From Pseudorasbora parva (Eukaryota > Chordata > Actinopteri > Cypriniformes > Gobionidae), in assembly GCF_024679245.1 (NCBI RefSeq), contig NC_090173.1, positions 54,830,306-54,894,305 of the forward strand: DNA of 64,000 nucleotides, read 5' to 3'. Positions 34,365 to 46,640 of this stretch are shown piece after piece (the first letter of the stretch is position 1; the number at the start of each line of letters is the position of its first letter). Both the position numbers and the translations under genes were made by a program. The notes under the pieces were generated by a model that worked only from the letters and a program-made list of their open reading frames with translations, did no database searches and was not told where the DNA came from.

Positions 34365-35470
34365 ACCCTACACCAAAATCTTCATTCAATCTTCAATTCA
34401 CTGCAAGGTGGGATGTGCGCTGAATAGCGTGCTAAAGAAAATGGCAGTTCAGGAGATAAGCAGTTAATAAGATTGAGCGACATTAGATTGCTGAGCCGGC
34501 CGTCAGTTACCTCCCAACCAGATCTCACAAGACATTGGCACATTTCTAGATGCTCTACCGCCTCTACCCTGCGAGTCTCGAGCCCCGGGATGCCTTCATC
34601 GCTTAGAACAGCAATAATAAAGCAAACTTTCCCACACGCTACACTGTGTCATTGAGCAGAGTTTCAAACTCCAGTCCGAATACCACAGGCCACAAGTTCT
34701 GGGCTGCTCTCTCATGGAGCAGATTTACTTATATAGCATGTTTTTTGTTCTAATATTAGTTAGAAACTATATTTCATTACAAACATTTATTTTGCATTGT
34801 AAGTTAATGACAATTAGATGAAGCCAGTGCCAATAGCGAACGTCTTTTCACTTGGAGAACCCGCCCCCTTTTGGAGACCTCCGGACTGCAGTTATACCTA
34901 CTTGGGGATTATTTGCACTAAAATTACTCACTGCTGAAAACGCCAGAGATTTTTCTGAATTCTGCACTCTTCGTTTTCTCAGCATAAACAATGTGAAGAT
35001 GTGATGCAAGTACGAGATTCAGTTTGCAGTGTAGACGTTTCTGCAAGAAGTCCAAAGTCTTGTGCAGAACTGAAGTCATGGAGCGCTTTATTGATGGTAA
35101 ATGTTCTTTGCTTGCTTTATGTATTAGGGGTTGAACGACTTCTGATTTTTTAAAGTCGACATTTATGTGATGAAAGTCGACTCGATGTCGACTAGTCACC
35201 GATGACGTCATTAATGAACAAATAAGCCTTGAGCTGAGACGTGAACGCGGGTCTTCTTGTGCACAGGACTGGTATGGCACATGACACAGCGCTGCTCATA
35301 AGGTTATTGTTCCTTATAACAGCTTTTGTATCAGTTCCTTTGTCTTATGGTAGTTATATTTCTCACAAATTTCTGCTCGTTCTGAATAAGATACAGATAA
35401 AGTAGCACAATAAAGATTACATGTAGTATAGGAATGCGTGTGATTGCAAATTAATTCAGGGTATCTGCAG
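34365..35470. other. No gene seen; repeat scraps
   Basis: The stretch at 35120-35200 with GTCGACTCGATGTCGACTAG resembles a hAT-like repeat seen in other fish but has no defined ends here. The minus-strand 118-codon frame at 34924-35280 overlaps it and is not recognised. Confidence 0.35.
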
Positions 35471-35512
35471 GTTTCACCAAGTCAAATTTAAGACTTTTTA
35501 TGACCTTTTTAA

Positions 35513-36527
35513 AGCAGCACTGGGTAACTTTTGCTCTCGGGGTCCCCCTACAGTTGGGAAAAAATAATGCCCTCAACTACTGTCGTATACTGTCATCCTA
35601 CAACAGGGGATGCCCCATCGCGCGTGCATTTGTTGACATGACAACCCTGATAGCCCTGAACTAGTGATGCGTGGGTCGTCTCATAACCCACGGACCCCGT
35701 ATGTCTGTTTAATGGTCGCGGGTGCTGGCGGGTTGTAAAAATATATACAGTGGTGCGGGGCTGGCCAAATTACTTCATAAAAGCGGCCCCGCGGGGTGGT
35801 GCAGCACTAACAGTTCCCCTGAACACTGCAGGAGGAGTTCACATGCAGGTGTTCTTCGGCGTTGCGTGTGAAATGTCTTCATCCCAGGTAACGTTACAGT
35901 CAGTGGCATGTTTCAGCATGTCATATGAATATAATTTCATGGGTTTTATTTTTTTCAAACACCAAATAATCGCGATGCTCACGTTTACAAGCCAGCGTCA
36001 TTATAGTAGCCTATTGGTTACCGTTTTACAGAATCTATTCAGTTCAATGTTTGAGTGGTAGCTCACCGTAACAAGCAGGACAGCATCGGTCGGGCACGCC
36101 TCCTTCAGCTCACGCCGACGAGCAAACGCTGGTCACATGTTGATCCTCGTCCTGCCTTTAATCCCAGCACTTTTTTGTTTCCTCTTATTGCTTTCCTCCA
36201 ACAAAACCTTTTCTTTCTTATTTGGCTCTGCTGCTTCGGACATGACTATATTATCCGACGAACAAAGTTGGGCTCGCACGTCTGAATGTAAGGAAGTGTG
36301 TGTGTTGGTGGAAGTGACGTATATGCCGTAAAGCAGTCGAATTTTGTAGTTCTTTTTTTTTGTTCTCGGGTTACTACCCGAAATCCGAAGTTTAAAAGTA
36401 CGATTAAAAACGATACAGACCCCATCAGGGTATGTCAGACGTGTCATGCAACCTATTGTAAGTCGATTTATCATCACAAGAGTCTTGAAAATATATTATG
36501 AAGGTTGAAAAGTTACCTAGTGTTGCT
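35513..36527. mobile_element. TTAA-flanked DNA transposon, 1015 bp
   Basis: TTAA at 35509-35512 and 36528-36531 flanks AGCAGCACTGGGTAACTTTT and its inverse AAAGTTACCTAGTGTTGCT. The outside flanks (AGACTTTTTATGACCTTT and AGACCATTACAAATC) read as one continuous older repeat, so the insertion site is clear. Internal ORFs are short and overlapping; no transposase is recognised. Confidence 0.75.
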
Positions 36528-36539
36528 TTAAGACCATTA

Positions 36540-37560
36540 CAAATCAAATTTAAGACCTATATCACGCAATAAAAAAAACATGCATAGGAAATGCAGAATC
36601 ACTAAAGTACTTGCAGTGTTTAGAAGTGGAGTAATTGACTAATCAATGCGCAGCTTGATAATTACAGTTAGTGATGAGACAGACAAACAGTGCCTGTGAA
36701 TCTGCATGAGGCGCTTCAACTGACTGACTGTAATCATGAATGTAAGTCATGAAGCCGCGAGGAACGATGAAGAGTAATGAGAGAAAATCTGAGATATTAA
36801 GCACACTTACAGCATAAGAGTGGTTTTATTTAGCTCTTCTCCACCCATGATGCTCTGGGCTCACGCCCCACCTCTGCCACGAGCAGGCTGCTCTTAACAT
36901 GCCCCATGGGCGGCTGCCGTCTGTTTCCTCAGTGTTGCTTTCTTTAGCTTGACTAATGAGACAAGCACATGCTCTAATAAAATTAATAATTCAAAAGAGG
37001 GATATAGTTTTGTCTGATTTGTTAAATGTGCGCTACCCGTATAACCGTAGTTATTGACTAATGCCTGTGGCCACACTCATCTGAAGCTCTTTTATTGTAT
37101 ATGAACCTCAGAAAGTGAGTTTTGGTCAATAAAAGCAGGGTAATACCACAGCACGGTTTGCCTCTAGATTTGTTAGTGATGTTCTGTATCTTTTCTCATG
37201 ACCCTGAGGGAACACATTATTTCTGAGCTCACACTTATTAGCAAATGTGGCCGAACAGGAAGGAACACGTCAGACTGTTCTAGATGTAAGTGTGTTTTTC
37301 CGCTGCCTCGGGAGAGCTCGCAAATCTCAGGATCACTGAGCAGAGATTCCTACGGCATCCAGGCAGAAGAAGTGTTGTGTTTCGCACATGCTGAGCTCTG
37401 TGTTAAAAACGGACCGTGTTTGGGAGCTGTTTGTGTCTCCTCTAGTCAGCCCACTCGATAGACCCACTCAAAATCATAAGGAAATATAGAACATGCTCAT
37501 GTGTAAACATTTTTGCACACAAAAAAAATAAAAAAATAATTAAGCTACCATCATTATTTA
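36540..37560. other. No gene seen
   Basis: The first about 50 bp belong to the older repeat split by the TTAA element. The rest shows no recognisable feature; an 87-codon plus-strand frame at 37198-37461 has scattered cysteines but no motif. Confidence 0.4.
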
Positions 37561-37823
37561 TGGGCGGCAATGGCTCAGTGGTTCATATAGGTTGTCTACA
37601 AACCGAAAGGTTGGTGGTTCGATCCCCGGTTCCACCTGACCAAGTGTCGAAGTGTCCATGAGCAAGACACCTAACCCCAGCTGCTCCCGACGAGCTGGAT
37701 GGCGCCTTACATGGCAGACATCGCCATCGGTGTGTGAATGAGAGTGAATGTGAGGCAAGATATAAAGCGCTTTGGATGGCCATAGAGTCTGTTAAAAGCG
37801 CTATATAAATGCAGTCCATTTAC
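37561..37823 (+). mobile_element. tRNA-derived SINE
   Basis: This is the better of two copies. A-box-like TGGCTCAGTGG and B-box-like GGTTCGATCCC are spaced as in a tRNA head. The body matches 19761-19994 and the tail is GCGCTATATAAATGCAGTCC. This copy has an extra internal segment (GCCATAGAGTCTGTTAAAAG) missing in the other. Confidence 0.85.
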
Positions 37824-38986
37824 CACTGTCACGGTTTCATTGATATCACAGTAACATCAATATATTTTTGATGTGCTCCTTATACTTTTTTCCGAATACA
37901 GTCTTGTATTTGGTTTAGGTTTTGTGAATCATAATAAAGAAAAGTGTTTTACGAAAGAATTTACAAACAGCAACTTTTCTCATTGTAACAGTAAGAAGTT
38001 TAACAGAAGTTTATCGAAGCGGAAAAAAGTTTTTTCACGAATATCAACACAATCGCATATGTGATACGGTTTTTATGCAACAGTTCAATAAATAAGCCAC
38101 TATTTTGACAACAAAAATAGTTCTGAAGATTTCCAGAGATGAACCGCTGTGCAACGGCAACACAGTGGTGTTTTGATCTAGAATGAACCTGAACAAACTC
38201 ATTGAGTGAATGTCAACTTCCTGAAAGAATCAGTCCTTTTGGATGAATCAGATAAATTAATTGACATTAAGACAGTGACTTGACTACCACAAATCTGTCA
38301 TTGTACAGTAAACAGCTATGATAAGATTCTCCTTGAAGTTAAGAAGATAAAGCTGCAGTCCGTAACAAAATCATTACGTCACGTCTGTATACGTAAGGAG
38401 GAAGTCCGGCTAGTAGAAGTAACGAATGTTTGGATGTTGCAGGTGGCGGATCATTTGTTGCATTTCTCACAGCAGCTGGAATAATTCTATTTTTTTTATT
38501 AAATATTTTCATGGCGGATTGTAATTCAGAAAGTTCCAAATGAAAATCATCCATCCGGTGCCGTGAATGAATGACACTGAGGAGCTGGACTGTGTTCAGA
38601 TTATATTTTTCAGATTATAAAATATTTTTTAGATTACAGCAAAGCAGCAGCTCTTTACCCCGCTGCTTGGTTAAGAGTGAGAGTGAGAAAGTGACAGAAG
38701 AGCTAAAAAGAGCTTGAGCAACCTAAAAGTGACCCATATCTGATATCTGCATTTAAACTACACTTGGCGAAACAACCCAAGGACATACTGACTCAGAGAA
38801 GCTTAGACAGAAAAGGAAGTAAAAATGGATGCAGACAAAATAAAAATACTAGCTTTTGCTTTCCACAGCACCTCTAAAAGTCAGGAAAACATTGGTGTTT
38901 TATGGCAGAGGAAAAAATAGGAAAGCCCTTGTTGCAGCCTGAGCATTGAATAGATCATGTGATCGCGGTTGCATATCTGATTCCGA
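37824..38986. other. No gene seen
   Basis: AAAGCTGCAGTCCGTAAC at about 38349 looks like one end of a DNA element; no partner end was found. No convincing reading frame is present. Confidence 0.35.
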
Positions 38987-38989
38987 CAC

Positions 38990-39674
38990 TATATTGCCAA
39001 GAGTACTGGGACACTCCTCCAAATCATTGAGTTCAAGTGTTCAATCATTTCATGGCCACAGGTTTATAAATCAAGCACTAGGCATGCAGACGAGTCTGGG
39101 TTTGTTTGTTGCCAAGAGAACGGGACTTGCTTTGCTGCATTGTGCCAAGTTTAAAGTTAGGTGGAGGGGGGATTATGGTGTGGGGTTGTTTTTCAGGGGT
39201 TGGGCTTGGCCCTTTAGTTCCAGTGAAAGGAACTCTTAATACTTCAGCATACCAAGACATTTTAGACAATTACATGCTCCCAACTTTGTGGGAAGAGTTT
39301 GGGGATGGCCCCTTCCTGGTCCAATCGTCAGTCCATAAAGACATGGATGAGTGAGTTTGGTGTGGAGAAACTTGACTGGCCTGCACAGAGTCCTGAGCTC
39401 AACCTGGTAGATCAGCTTTGGGATGAATTAGAGCGGAGACTGAGAGCCAGGCCTTCTCGTCCAACATCAGAGCCTGACCTCACAAATGAGCTTCTAGAAG
39501 AATGGTCAAAAATCCCCATAAACACACTCCTAAACCTTGAGGAAAGCCTTCCCAGAAGAGCTGAAGCTGTTATAACTGTAAAGGATGGGCCAACTCCATA
39601 TTAAACCCCACGGATTAAGAATGGGATGTCATTAAAGTTTATCTGCATGTAAAGACAAAAATTTTGGCAATATA
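38990..39674 (+). pseudogene. Tc1-like transposon, N-terminal half deleted
   Basis: TATATTGCCAA (38990-39000) and its inverse TTGGCAATATA (39664-39674) are the ends of a 685-bp copy. The DNA-binding N-terminus is gone. The catalytic part is in two frames: [20 protein letters not shown] from about 39157, then from about 39320 [20 protein letters not shown] and LVDQLWDELERRLRAR, open to a stop at 39602. The third catalytic position is Asp (LVDQLW). It is the same family as 11759-12217. Inactive because of the deletion and a frameshift. Confidence 0.85.
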
Positions 39675-40555
39675 ATTTCCACAAATTATATTAATAAGGT
39701 CTGAAATCTATCTGAGAATATATGCTTTTTTTCCTGCTTGCACGTTCATGGGTCATATCCGATCTGTGCCACACATGGGAAGACAAAAATCAGATTAGTT
39801 TCGCTTGAACCATGTAATGTAAATGCGGCCACATTGCAGTACAGCACAATGGCATATACTGAACACACACAGATCATCCACTGGGTCTCTGTTATTGTCG
39901 TTGCAGTATGAGGGTTTCACTTCTGTTTATGTAACTCCTCTGAGTTTAACTCCCCCACTAAAACACCTCCAAATAGTCTATTCCCACAATCCAAAGCAAA
40001 CACACCACACCAAACCTCTCATTATAACAACAAATCAAGCTTCACTTAATTCCAGAAAGAATCATTTATTTATCTGCTATTGCAATAATGTTCACCAATA
40101 AACAGGAACAGTAGGCAGTACACTGGATAGATTTGCATATCCTACAGGAAATAGCAGTGCCTGCGAGGCAGGACAAGAGCAGGGTTAAAGCGGTTAGGTT
40201 TAGAAATGGGTTCTGTGTGACATAAATGCTGCATCAGAGCTATTCTATTATTTTGCTGTTGTCAACAATTGCACATTATTTTCTGTTTGGCTGTGTAAGA
40301 GAATCAAAAAAAAAGAAAAAAAAGAGAATTGGTGTGCTGTTGTAAGCTTGTGGGACCACATTTACATTCAATGGTAATATATTCGGCCAAAACGTTTGGC
40401 TACAATTAGCTGAAATCATCTAGACTTAGTTAGATTTACTGAATAGAAAGTGTTTGTATGCCTGTTAGTCTGTGCAATGTATGATGAGTTCACTACAGTA
40501 TTTGACGTTGCTTCATGCGATCCGCTTCATCCGATCTTCTCTCACTGAACCCTTA
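39675..40555. other. No gene seen
   Basis: A 92-codon plus-strand frame at 39823-40101 has no family resemblance. No repeats recognised. Confidence 0.4.
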
Positions 40556-40559
40556 ATTC

Positions 40560-41044
40560 ACGTGTTAATCACTTCACGTCTGGACTTTTAGAAGACCTTT
40601 TTTCTTGGTCTTCCAAAAAACCAAAAGATTACAGTATGTTCAAAACTCAGCAGCAAGAGTTCTCACCTCCACTAGGCGCTCTGCTCACACTACTCCTCTG
40701 CTTCATGACCTTCACTGGCCACCCGTGGCGTCACGTATACACTTTAAGGTATTGCTTTTAACATTCAAAGCATTAAATGATCTTGCTCCCCAATATCTGT
40801 CTAACTTACTTTCCCCTACCGCCCTGCCCGGTCCCTTAGATCAGCTGAACTTGGTTTGTTATACGTCCCTCGTTTCCATTTGTCTACTGCTGGTGGAAGG
40901 TCATTTAGTATAAATGCTCCTCAGTTATGGAAATTGCTACCTCGCACACTATGAAATACCTCATCTGTGGGTGGATTTAAGTCCCAGTTAAAAACATATC
41001 TATTCAACAAGCATTTCAGATAATGCAATCATATGTATTATGTG

Positions 41045-41091
<47 letters not shown>

Positions 41092-41172
41092 TGTATATGT
41101 AGGTGTCTAAATGTACTGTAATTGTGCAATATTAAGCGACCTTGAGTTGTGAAAAGATGCTATATAAATAAA
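40560..41172 (+). pseudogene. L2/CR1-like LINE 3' end, plus strand
   Basis: From about 40605 the frame reads RLQYVQNSAARVLTSTRRSA and then HDLHWPPVASRIHFKVLLLT, the characteristic C-terminal region after the reverse transcriptase in fish L2-type LINEs. The frame breaks near 40860. The 3' tail, GATGCTATATAAATAAAACT, is followed by a CTT microsatellite. The copy is 5'-truncated, as usual for LINEs, and has an AT microsatellite within its 3' UTR. Confidence 0.8.
41050..41089. repeat. (AT)n microsatellite
   Basis: A run of about 20 AT units in the LINE 3' UTR. Confidence 0.95.
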
Positions 41173-41203
<31 letters not shown>

Positions 41204-41249
41204 CTTCTTCTTCTTCTTCTTCTTCTTCTTCTTCTTCTTCTTCTTCTTG
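41173..41249 (+). repeat. (CTT)n microsatellite at LINE tail
   Basis: About 25 CTT units directly after the LINE 3' end TAAATAAAA. LINEs of this kind often end in short tandem repeats, so it probably grew from the LINE tail. The poly-Arg ORF on the minus strand is an artefact. Confidence 0.95.
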
Positions 41250-41919
41250 ACAATAGTGATTTTCTGAACTCATGTTGCTGATACAGACAGTCCTGCTGGT
41301 CAGGGTCAGACACACAGGCAAACATAAGGAATTAACAGGTTTATTTGACTCTTCTCAGCTGGTGGGTTTGTGTCAAGTAGATTTGGTCATCAGTGCGTCA
41401 ATGTGTTTCTGATGATGTCAATGAGCTGTGACTCTGAGATAACGCTCAGAGAGTGTATGATGAGGAGATCACAGCGCTCCTGACCTCCATCTGCCTGTGT
41501 GTGGATCCTGGGACATAGAGCAGCACACAGAACAGTGTTTATGTGCAATACATACAGTAAAGGCACTTGTTGATTACAAAAAAAAAAAAAAATGTCGTCG
41601 TCACACAAATGCTACTCCTTTTTTTCTTTAACACTCTACAAAGTGTGATACTGTCCATAAAAACATACGCTTAATGGAAAAAACATGCCTCTACACCTAC
41701 ATTTATGCAAAAACACTCCTATACATATAATTCACAGCAGTTTCCAGCTGAAATGAACATAGAGGCAGTGAAACACCAACAATTATTACACTAATGATAC
41801 ACAATTATAATTACAGGGGCAGATTATTGGTTAATAAATCATATTTTGCACAGTTTCTTGCACAATTCTATATTATACTGGCTAATTTGTATGTATTTGT
41901 ATGATTGTTGCTAAATTGT
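41250..41919. other. No gene seen
   Basis: No motif or element boundary recognised; a 14-base A run lies at about 41578-41591. Confidence 0.4.
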
Positions 41920-41928
41920 ACATATTTG

Positions 41929-42702
41929 TAGCCTGGATGCCAGCCGAACCTAGCGCCACCCACAACATTTTTAGGTCGGGCAGTTCGGTCTGGCATCGCT
42001 CCATAGAGGAGTAATTATTCCCGAACAGAAACTGTTCGGACCAATGAAATCATCAGACCGGGCTTTAGACGATGACGGACAGATGATAAACAGTAACGTA
42101 ATCATCCATGTCTTCAAAGGGGCTTGGATTATATTTGCTCGAATCCTAAACGGAGAGCTTGTTTGTATCTGCATTCACCTTCACTATTTCTCTCAAAAAT
42201 GATGATCATGTTGGTAAGTACTCTGTGTATCCTTAAATTCTTTTATTTTTTTACAACACCGGCAAAGATCGTTTATTCCAGCGCGCGTGCAGACAGGGTT
42301 GCCAAGTTTTTACAACAAAATCCGCCAACTACTAGCCCTAAACAATAGCTTCTCCCATTTTCCCCCCGGAGGTGAAATGGTGTTTGGGGGGTAAAATGTG
42401 TGTTATTTTGGCAAGATTGCCTGCTAAAATTCACACTCATGGGTCTATATATCACATAATAGTCGCTTCATCCCTTGGACATATAAAACAACCGCGGAAA
42501 AAAAACGCGGACTTGGCAACACAGTAGTTGAGCTCTGTCTGTTGACATTTGACAATGCGTCGCTCCGTTGCTCTGATTGGTTGTAGGTCTGTCAAATTGA
42601 GGTCTTTCCTGTGTTGGTTGAAACACGCCCCATAATCACAGCCCAGTGGAGCAGTTTCAGACTCATATTCTGACTAGAGTTGAGTATGACCACGTCAGGC
42701 TA
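41929..42702. mobile_element. Non-autonomous DNA transposon with 9-bp duplication
   Basis: The ends TAGCCTG and CAGGCTA are inverted repeats. ACATATTTG occurs immediately outside both ends (41920-41928 and 42703-42711), a perfect 9-bp target-site duplication. A 9-bp duplication fits Mutator-like elements, though the short terminal repeat leaves other superfamilies possible. The 774-bp body has no transposase. Confidence 0.75.
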
Positions 42703-42719
42703 ACATATTTGATGAGTTA

Positions 42720-42830
42720 TCAATTCATATGATTTCGTACGAATGATCTAACCTCAAACCCCAAACCCTAAACCCACCAACCGTTGTGGTTTAGACAAAT
42801 CGTACGAATAGTGTTGGTTTTTCTGACATG
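42720..42830. repeat. MITE fragment, ATTCGTACGA type
   Basis: TTTCGTACGAATGATC and TCGTACGAAT stand about 60 bp apart in inverted form around CCCCAAACCCTAAACCC. Boundaries are not certain. Confidence 0.4.
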
Positions 42831-44000
42831 GTAAACTTGCTCAGGAGCTCATCTGGTACAACTCTGCACTGGTGAGACATGAAGCCCTGTGAAACATCGG
42901 TCTCAATAAAAGAGCTAAAATGGCATGGTTGCCTCAGATTTGTTTCTATGGTCTCCAACATGGTGTCTGTGAGTTGCTCTGAGCTCATACTATAAAGAGC
43001 CCCAACTTGCCGTTAGAGATCCATCTGCTCCAGACTGAGACTAAATGGGATCATTTTCTGATCTTTTTTTGTGCCTTGTGCCTCAAATTTCTCACTGGTG
43101 TCACTACAAAGTCCCCCAACTCTCTTTGATTATGGTCTGTCATTTGCGTTGTTTGTTGTGTATGAAAAACATCAAATGGCAAACGCTCCAAAGGTGGAAC
43201 AAAACTCGTCAGAGGAGCGCAGCGTGGACCAATAAACAGCGGCGATCTGGATCACATGAGCATTATTAAACAGAGCAGAAGTCTTGATCTCGACTATCAA
43301 CCCACGACTCTGTGATTGAAACAAGTTTAAAGCAGATTAAACAGCGCTGACATTCTTAATATATTGACACCAAGAACAGAGAAACAGAGACGTTTACTCC
43401 ACAGCTCATGATTTACTGCAGTAAAACACACTGTATATTCATAAGAGTGCTGCTTTATTAATATAGTCATGTATAATTGTGCTAAATGTGCCAGGGGAGG
43501 AATGAATATAATTACAGGATGTTTGTGTTTAGAAGCGCTGGCAGTTTTTCTGTTTAATTATTGATATGAAATGCTTGGGCTGTTTTTCAGAACAAAAGCC
43601 ACAGGTTTATTGAGAGCATGTCGTTAGTTTTACTGTGGTCGTCAAGAGCCATGCGTGGTTTTACCGCGGTTACCATGATCTACAAATATATGATACTTTG
43701 AAGAACAAATGGGACATTTAATGAGCAAATAAAAACAGAAGCAAGGGTTGTCCTGTCCCAACTCAGTCCCACTGCCAGAATATTGACATATTTCAGTAAT
43801 ATTCAGTTTTGACCCTTGTTACATGTGCAGCTCAACTCAAACTCAGAGCTTTACTGTCCCTCTTCGTGAGACCAAATCAAACACTGACTGCTGCCACTGC
43901 GGCACATGACTCCGGAAACTGGGGGACGTTTAATATTCAGCAAAAGTGTCTAATCTACACATTTCAATATATATTTTCATTTTTTTAGGAATAGTTGCTC
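42831..44000. other. No gene seen; partly low-repeat DNA
   Basis: A 74-codon plus frame at 43045-43269 has no motif. The part at 43340-43640 is non-repetitive and AT-rich. Confidence 0.4.
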
Positions 44001-44008
44001 AATAAAAA

Positions 44009-45727
44009 CAGTGTTGCCACAGTTACTTTGAAAAAGTAATCTGATTACTGATTACTGATTACTCCTTTAAAAAGTAACTTAGTTACTTTACAGATTACTT
44101 GATTTTAAAAGTAACTAAGTTAGATTACAAGTTACTTTATTAGTTACATTCAGCAGTTGCCGACAACACCGCTGCCGCCTCAAAATAGAAATGACAACCG
44201 TTTTTGGCAACACACTTTATTGTATTTATGCCCGAGACTGACGGTCCCGACTTTTTTACGCCCCCTTTTTTAGGCTTCTCCTTCGTTTTATATTTATTTT
44301 AATAATTAAAATGAACAATGAGATGTGCTGGTGGAAACAACATGAGACCATGATAGCTTGCGCCACTGTCGAGAAATGGCTCGCGCAGGGTTAAAGAGTC
44401 AGTTTCTTCAGTGCAGCTGCTAGAGTTATGGCCTTTTTACAACTGGTTCCTTCATTCGTTTCCTCTGACCAGGTATCTATCTGATTGTGAAATGACCAGG
44501 AGTAGGCCTAAATGCCTTCCGAGAGTCTTTCCAGACATATTTAATTCCGATCACTCAAACAAACCAATTCAGAAGGTGCATGAAAGCATTTCAAACTAAA
44601 CCGGACAAATGTAAATATATCTGGTTGTTTAAACCACATGTGTAAATTTTACTCCTGGCAAATAATTAAAAAATAAATGTGTGAGAGCGTGTTATGTTGT
44701 AGTCAGATAGATATGACGGTGCTACTGCAACATCGCTGCAGATGAGTAAAGCAAGCCAACGCATATGGCCGTAAATGAAACTTTAAAATAAGTCACACAA
44801 AACACAATCATCTTCAATTTAAAATAATGAGACTAATGATCTTACCAGTGCTTAGGTCGCTCTCTCTCATATTGCGATCATTGAATTTGAAATGAGCTGC
44901 TGAATAAAAAGCTGGAATCTTTTGCTTTGATGTGAACTCCGTTAAATGAGCATATACCGCGGGAATTGAAGATCGGATTTATATTAATTTTGCTGAAGTG
45001 TAAGGTAGGCTATAAGACAACCTGCCTGTACTTTTTTTTTTGTTTGTTTAGATTGTGTAGCCCGTTTCGGGTTTTTTGAGCACCGTTGCGAGCATGTTGT
45101 GAGCAGTAGGCTAATCTATCAGCTGCCTCAGCTCGTCAGAAATGCCTTTGTGGTGGTATAATAACTAGCCTACTTTGTTTTTAATGTCAAAGTAGTTATA
45201 TTTCGTTTTGTTTATTTTTTAAGTTCATTTAGAAAAATGTTTGGAGCAATTTTTTGTTTGTTAAATTAAAGTTTTAATTTTTTTATGTGACGACCCAGTG
45301 AGTTAACCGCATGTTTAATAGCCTAGTCTCTCAAACCAACTCTTGAATTGTCTTGCCTATATAAACTTTAATTTAACAAACAAAAAATTGTTCTGAACAT
45401 TTTCTAAATTAGGATAATAAAAAACGAAACGAAAAATAACTACTTTGACATTAAAAACAAAACTGAACTATTTTAATGGCTGCAACAATGTAAAAAATTA
45501 AATAAATAAATAAAAAACACGGCTCCAGCCCTCGGGCTGAGAACTTTGATAAGCTGTCGGTTTTTACAAAGGAAAATGACTAAAATAGTAACTCACAGTG
45601 ACTTGGATAAGTAACTTTAATCTGATTACTGGTTTGGAAATAGTAACGCGTTAGATTACTCGTTACTGGAAAAAAGTAGTCAGATTAGAGTAACGCGTTA
45701 CTATGTAACGCGTTACTGGCATCACTG
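44009..45727. mobile_element. hAT transposon, non-autonomous, 8-bp duplication
   Basis: The left end is CAGTGTTGCCAC and the right end GGCATCACTG (reverse complement CAGTGATGCC), as in hAT elements. AATAAAAA lies directly outside both ends (44001-44008 and 45728-45735), a perfect 8-bp target-site duplication. Both subterminal regions are dense in AGTAACT/AGTTACT motifs, which often bind transposase. The 1719-bp body has no transposase frame. Its left end is the source type of the fragment at 23955-24136. Confidence 0.9.
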
Positions 45728-45911
45728 AATAAAAATAATTTAAAATGCTTGTAAAACTGAACCATGATATCAAGATATTGTATTATTTTGCAAATGATGG
45801 TGATTAAAAGTAAAAAAGCGCCACCCTGTTATATTTACAATAAATTAAATATTGTTGAGTATAATAAACTAGAAGCCCTCTAGATTATCTCATCCCTTGA
45901 GGCAGCCCTCA

Positions 45912-46170
45912 CCAGTGATGGCCAAAGTTACTTTAAAAAAAGTAATTAGTTATAGTTACTAGTTACTTCTCACAAATAGTAACTCAATTAGTAACTGAGT
46001 TACATCATTATAAAAGTAACTAATAACCAGGAGAAGTAACTACTGTGTTATACTTTTAAAAAAATGTTCAAATATGTCAAATAACTTGGATGCCCCCAAT
46101 ATTAAATGTTAAATGAACGAAAAATAGTGTAAATCATTGTTATAAAACATTGTACTGTTAACCCCTAAGG
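45912..46170 (+). mobile_element. hAT-like end, CAGTGATGGCCAAAGTTACT
   Basis: A left terminus of a related hAT family followed by AGTAACT-rich sequence to about 46050. No right terminus or duplication is found, so it is truncated. Confidence 0.6.
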
Positions 46171-46384
46171 GGGATTTTGAAATCCACTGCCGCTTCAGTA
46201 CACTAATCTACACTATTTTAATGTTGCTGTGGGACAATGTGAGAGACACCTATCAAATTCAATACATTATTGTAAACATCAGTAAAGAGGAAAAAGACGT
46301 GCATACTTCCAGTTCGAAAGCTACATTTGAAGACATTGGGTATGCCATCGCTCTGACTCCTCCTGGTCGTTGATGTGTGCGACA

Positions 46385-46486
<102 letters not shown>

Positions 46487-46574
46487 CAAAGCCAATCATG
46501 AATCAGCATCAGTTATGGTTATCTCCCACCCACCTATCATAATCAGTTATTTGTACCCCCACACCCACCCCCCC

Positions 46575-46582
46575 ACACGCAT

Positions 46583-46638
<56 letters not shown>
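46575..46638. repeat. (CA)n microsatellite, inverted partner
   Basis: A CA run of about 30 units 90 bp from the GT run. Confidence 0.95.

Positions 46639-46639
<1 letters not shown>

Positions 46640-46640
<1 letters not shown>

Noticed and set aside
41107..41325. Poly-arginine ORF on the minus strand
   Set aside because: It is the CTT microsatellite of the LINE tail.
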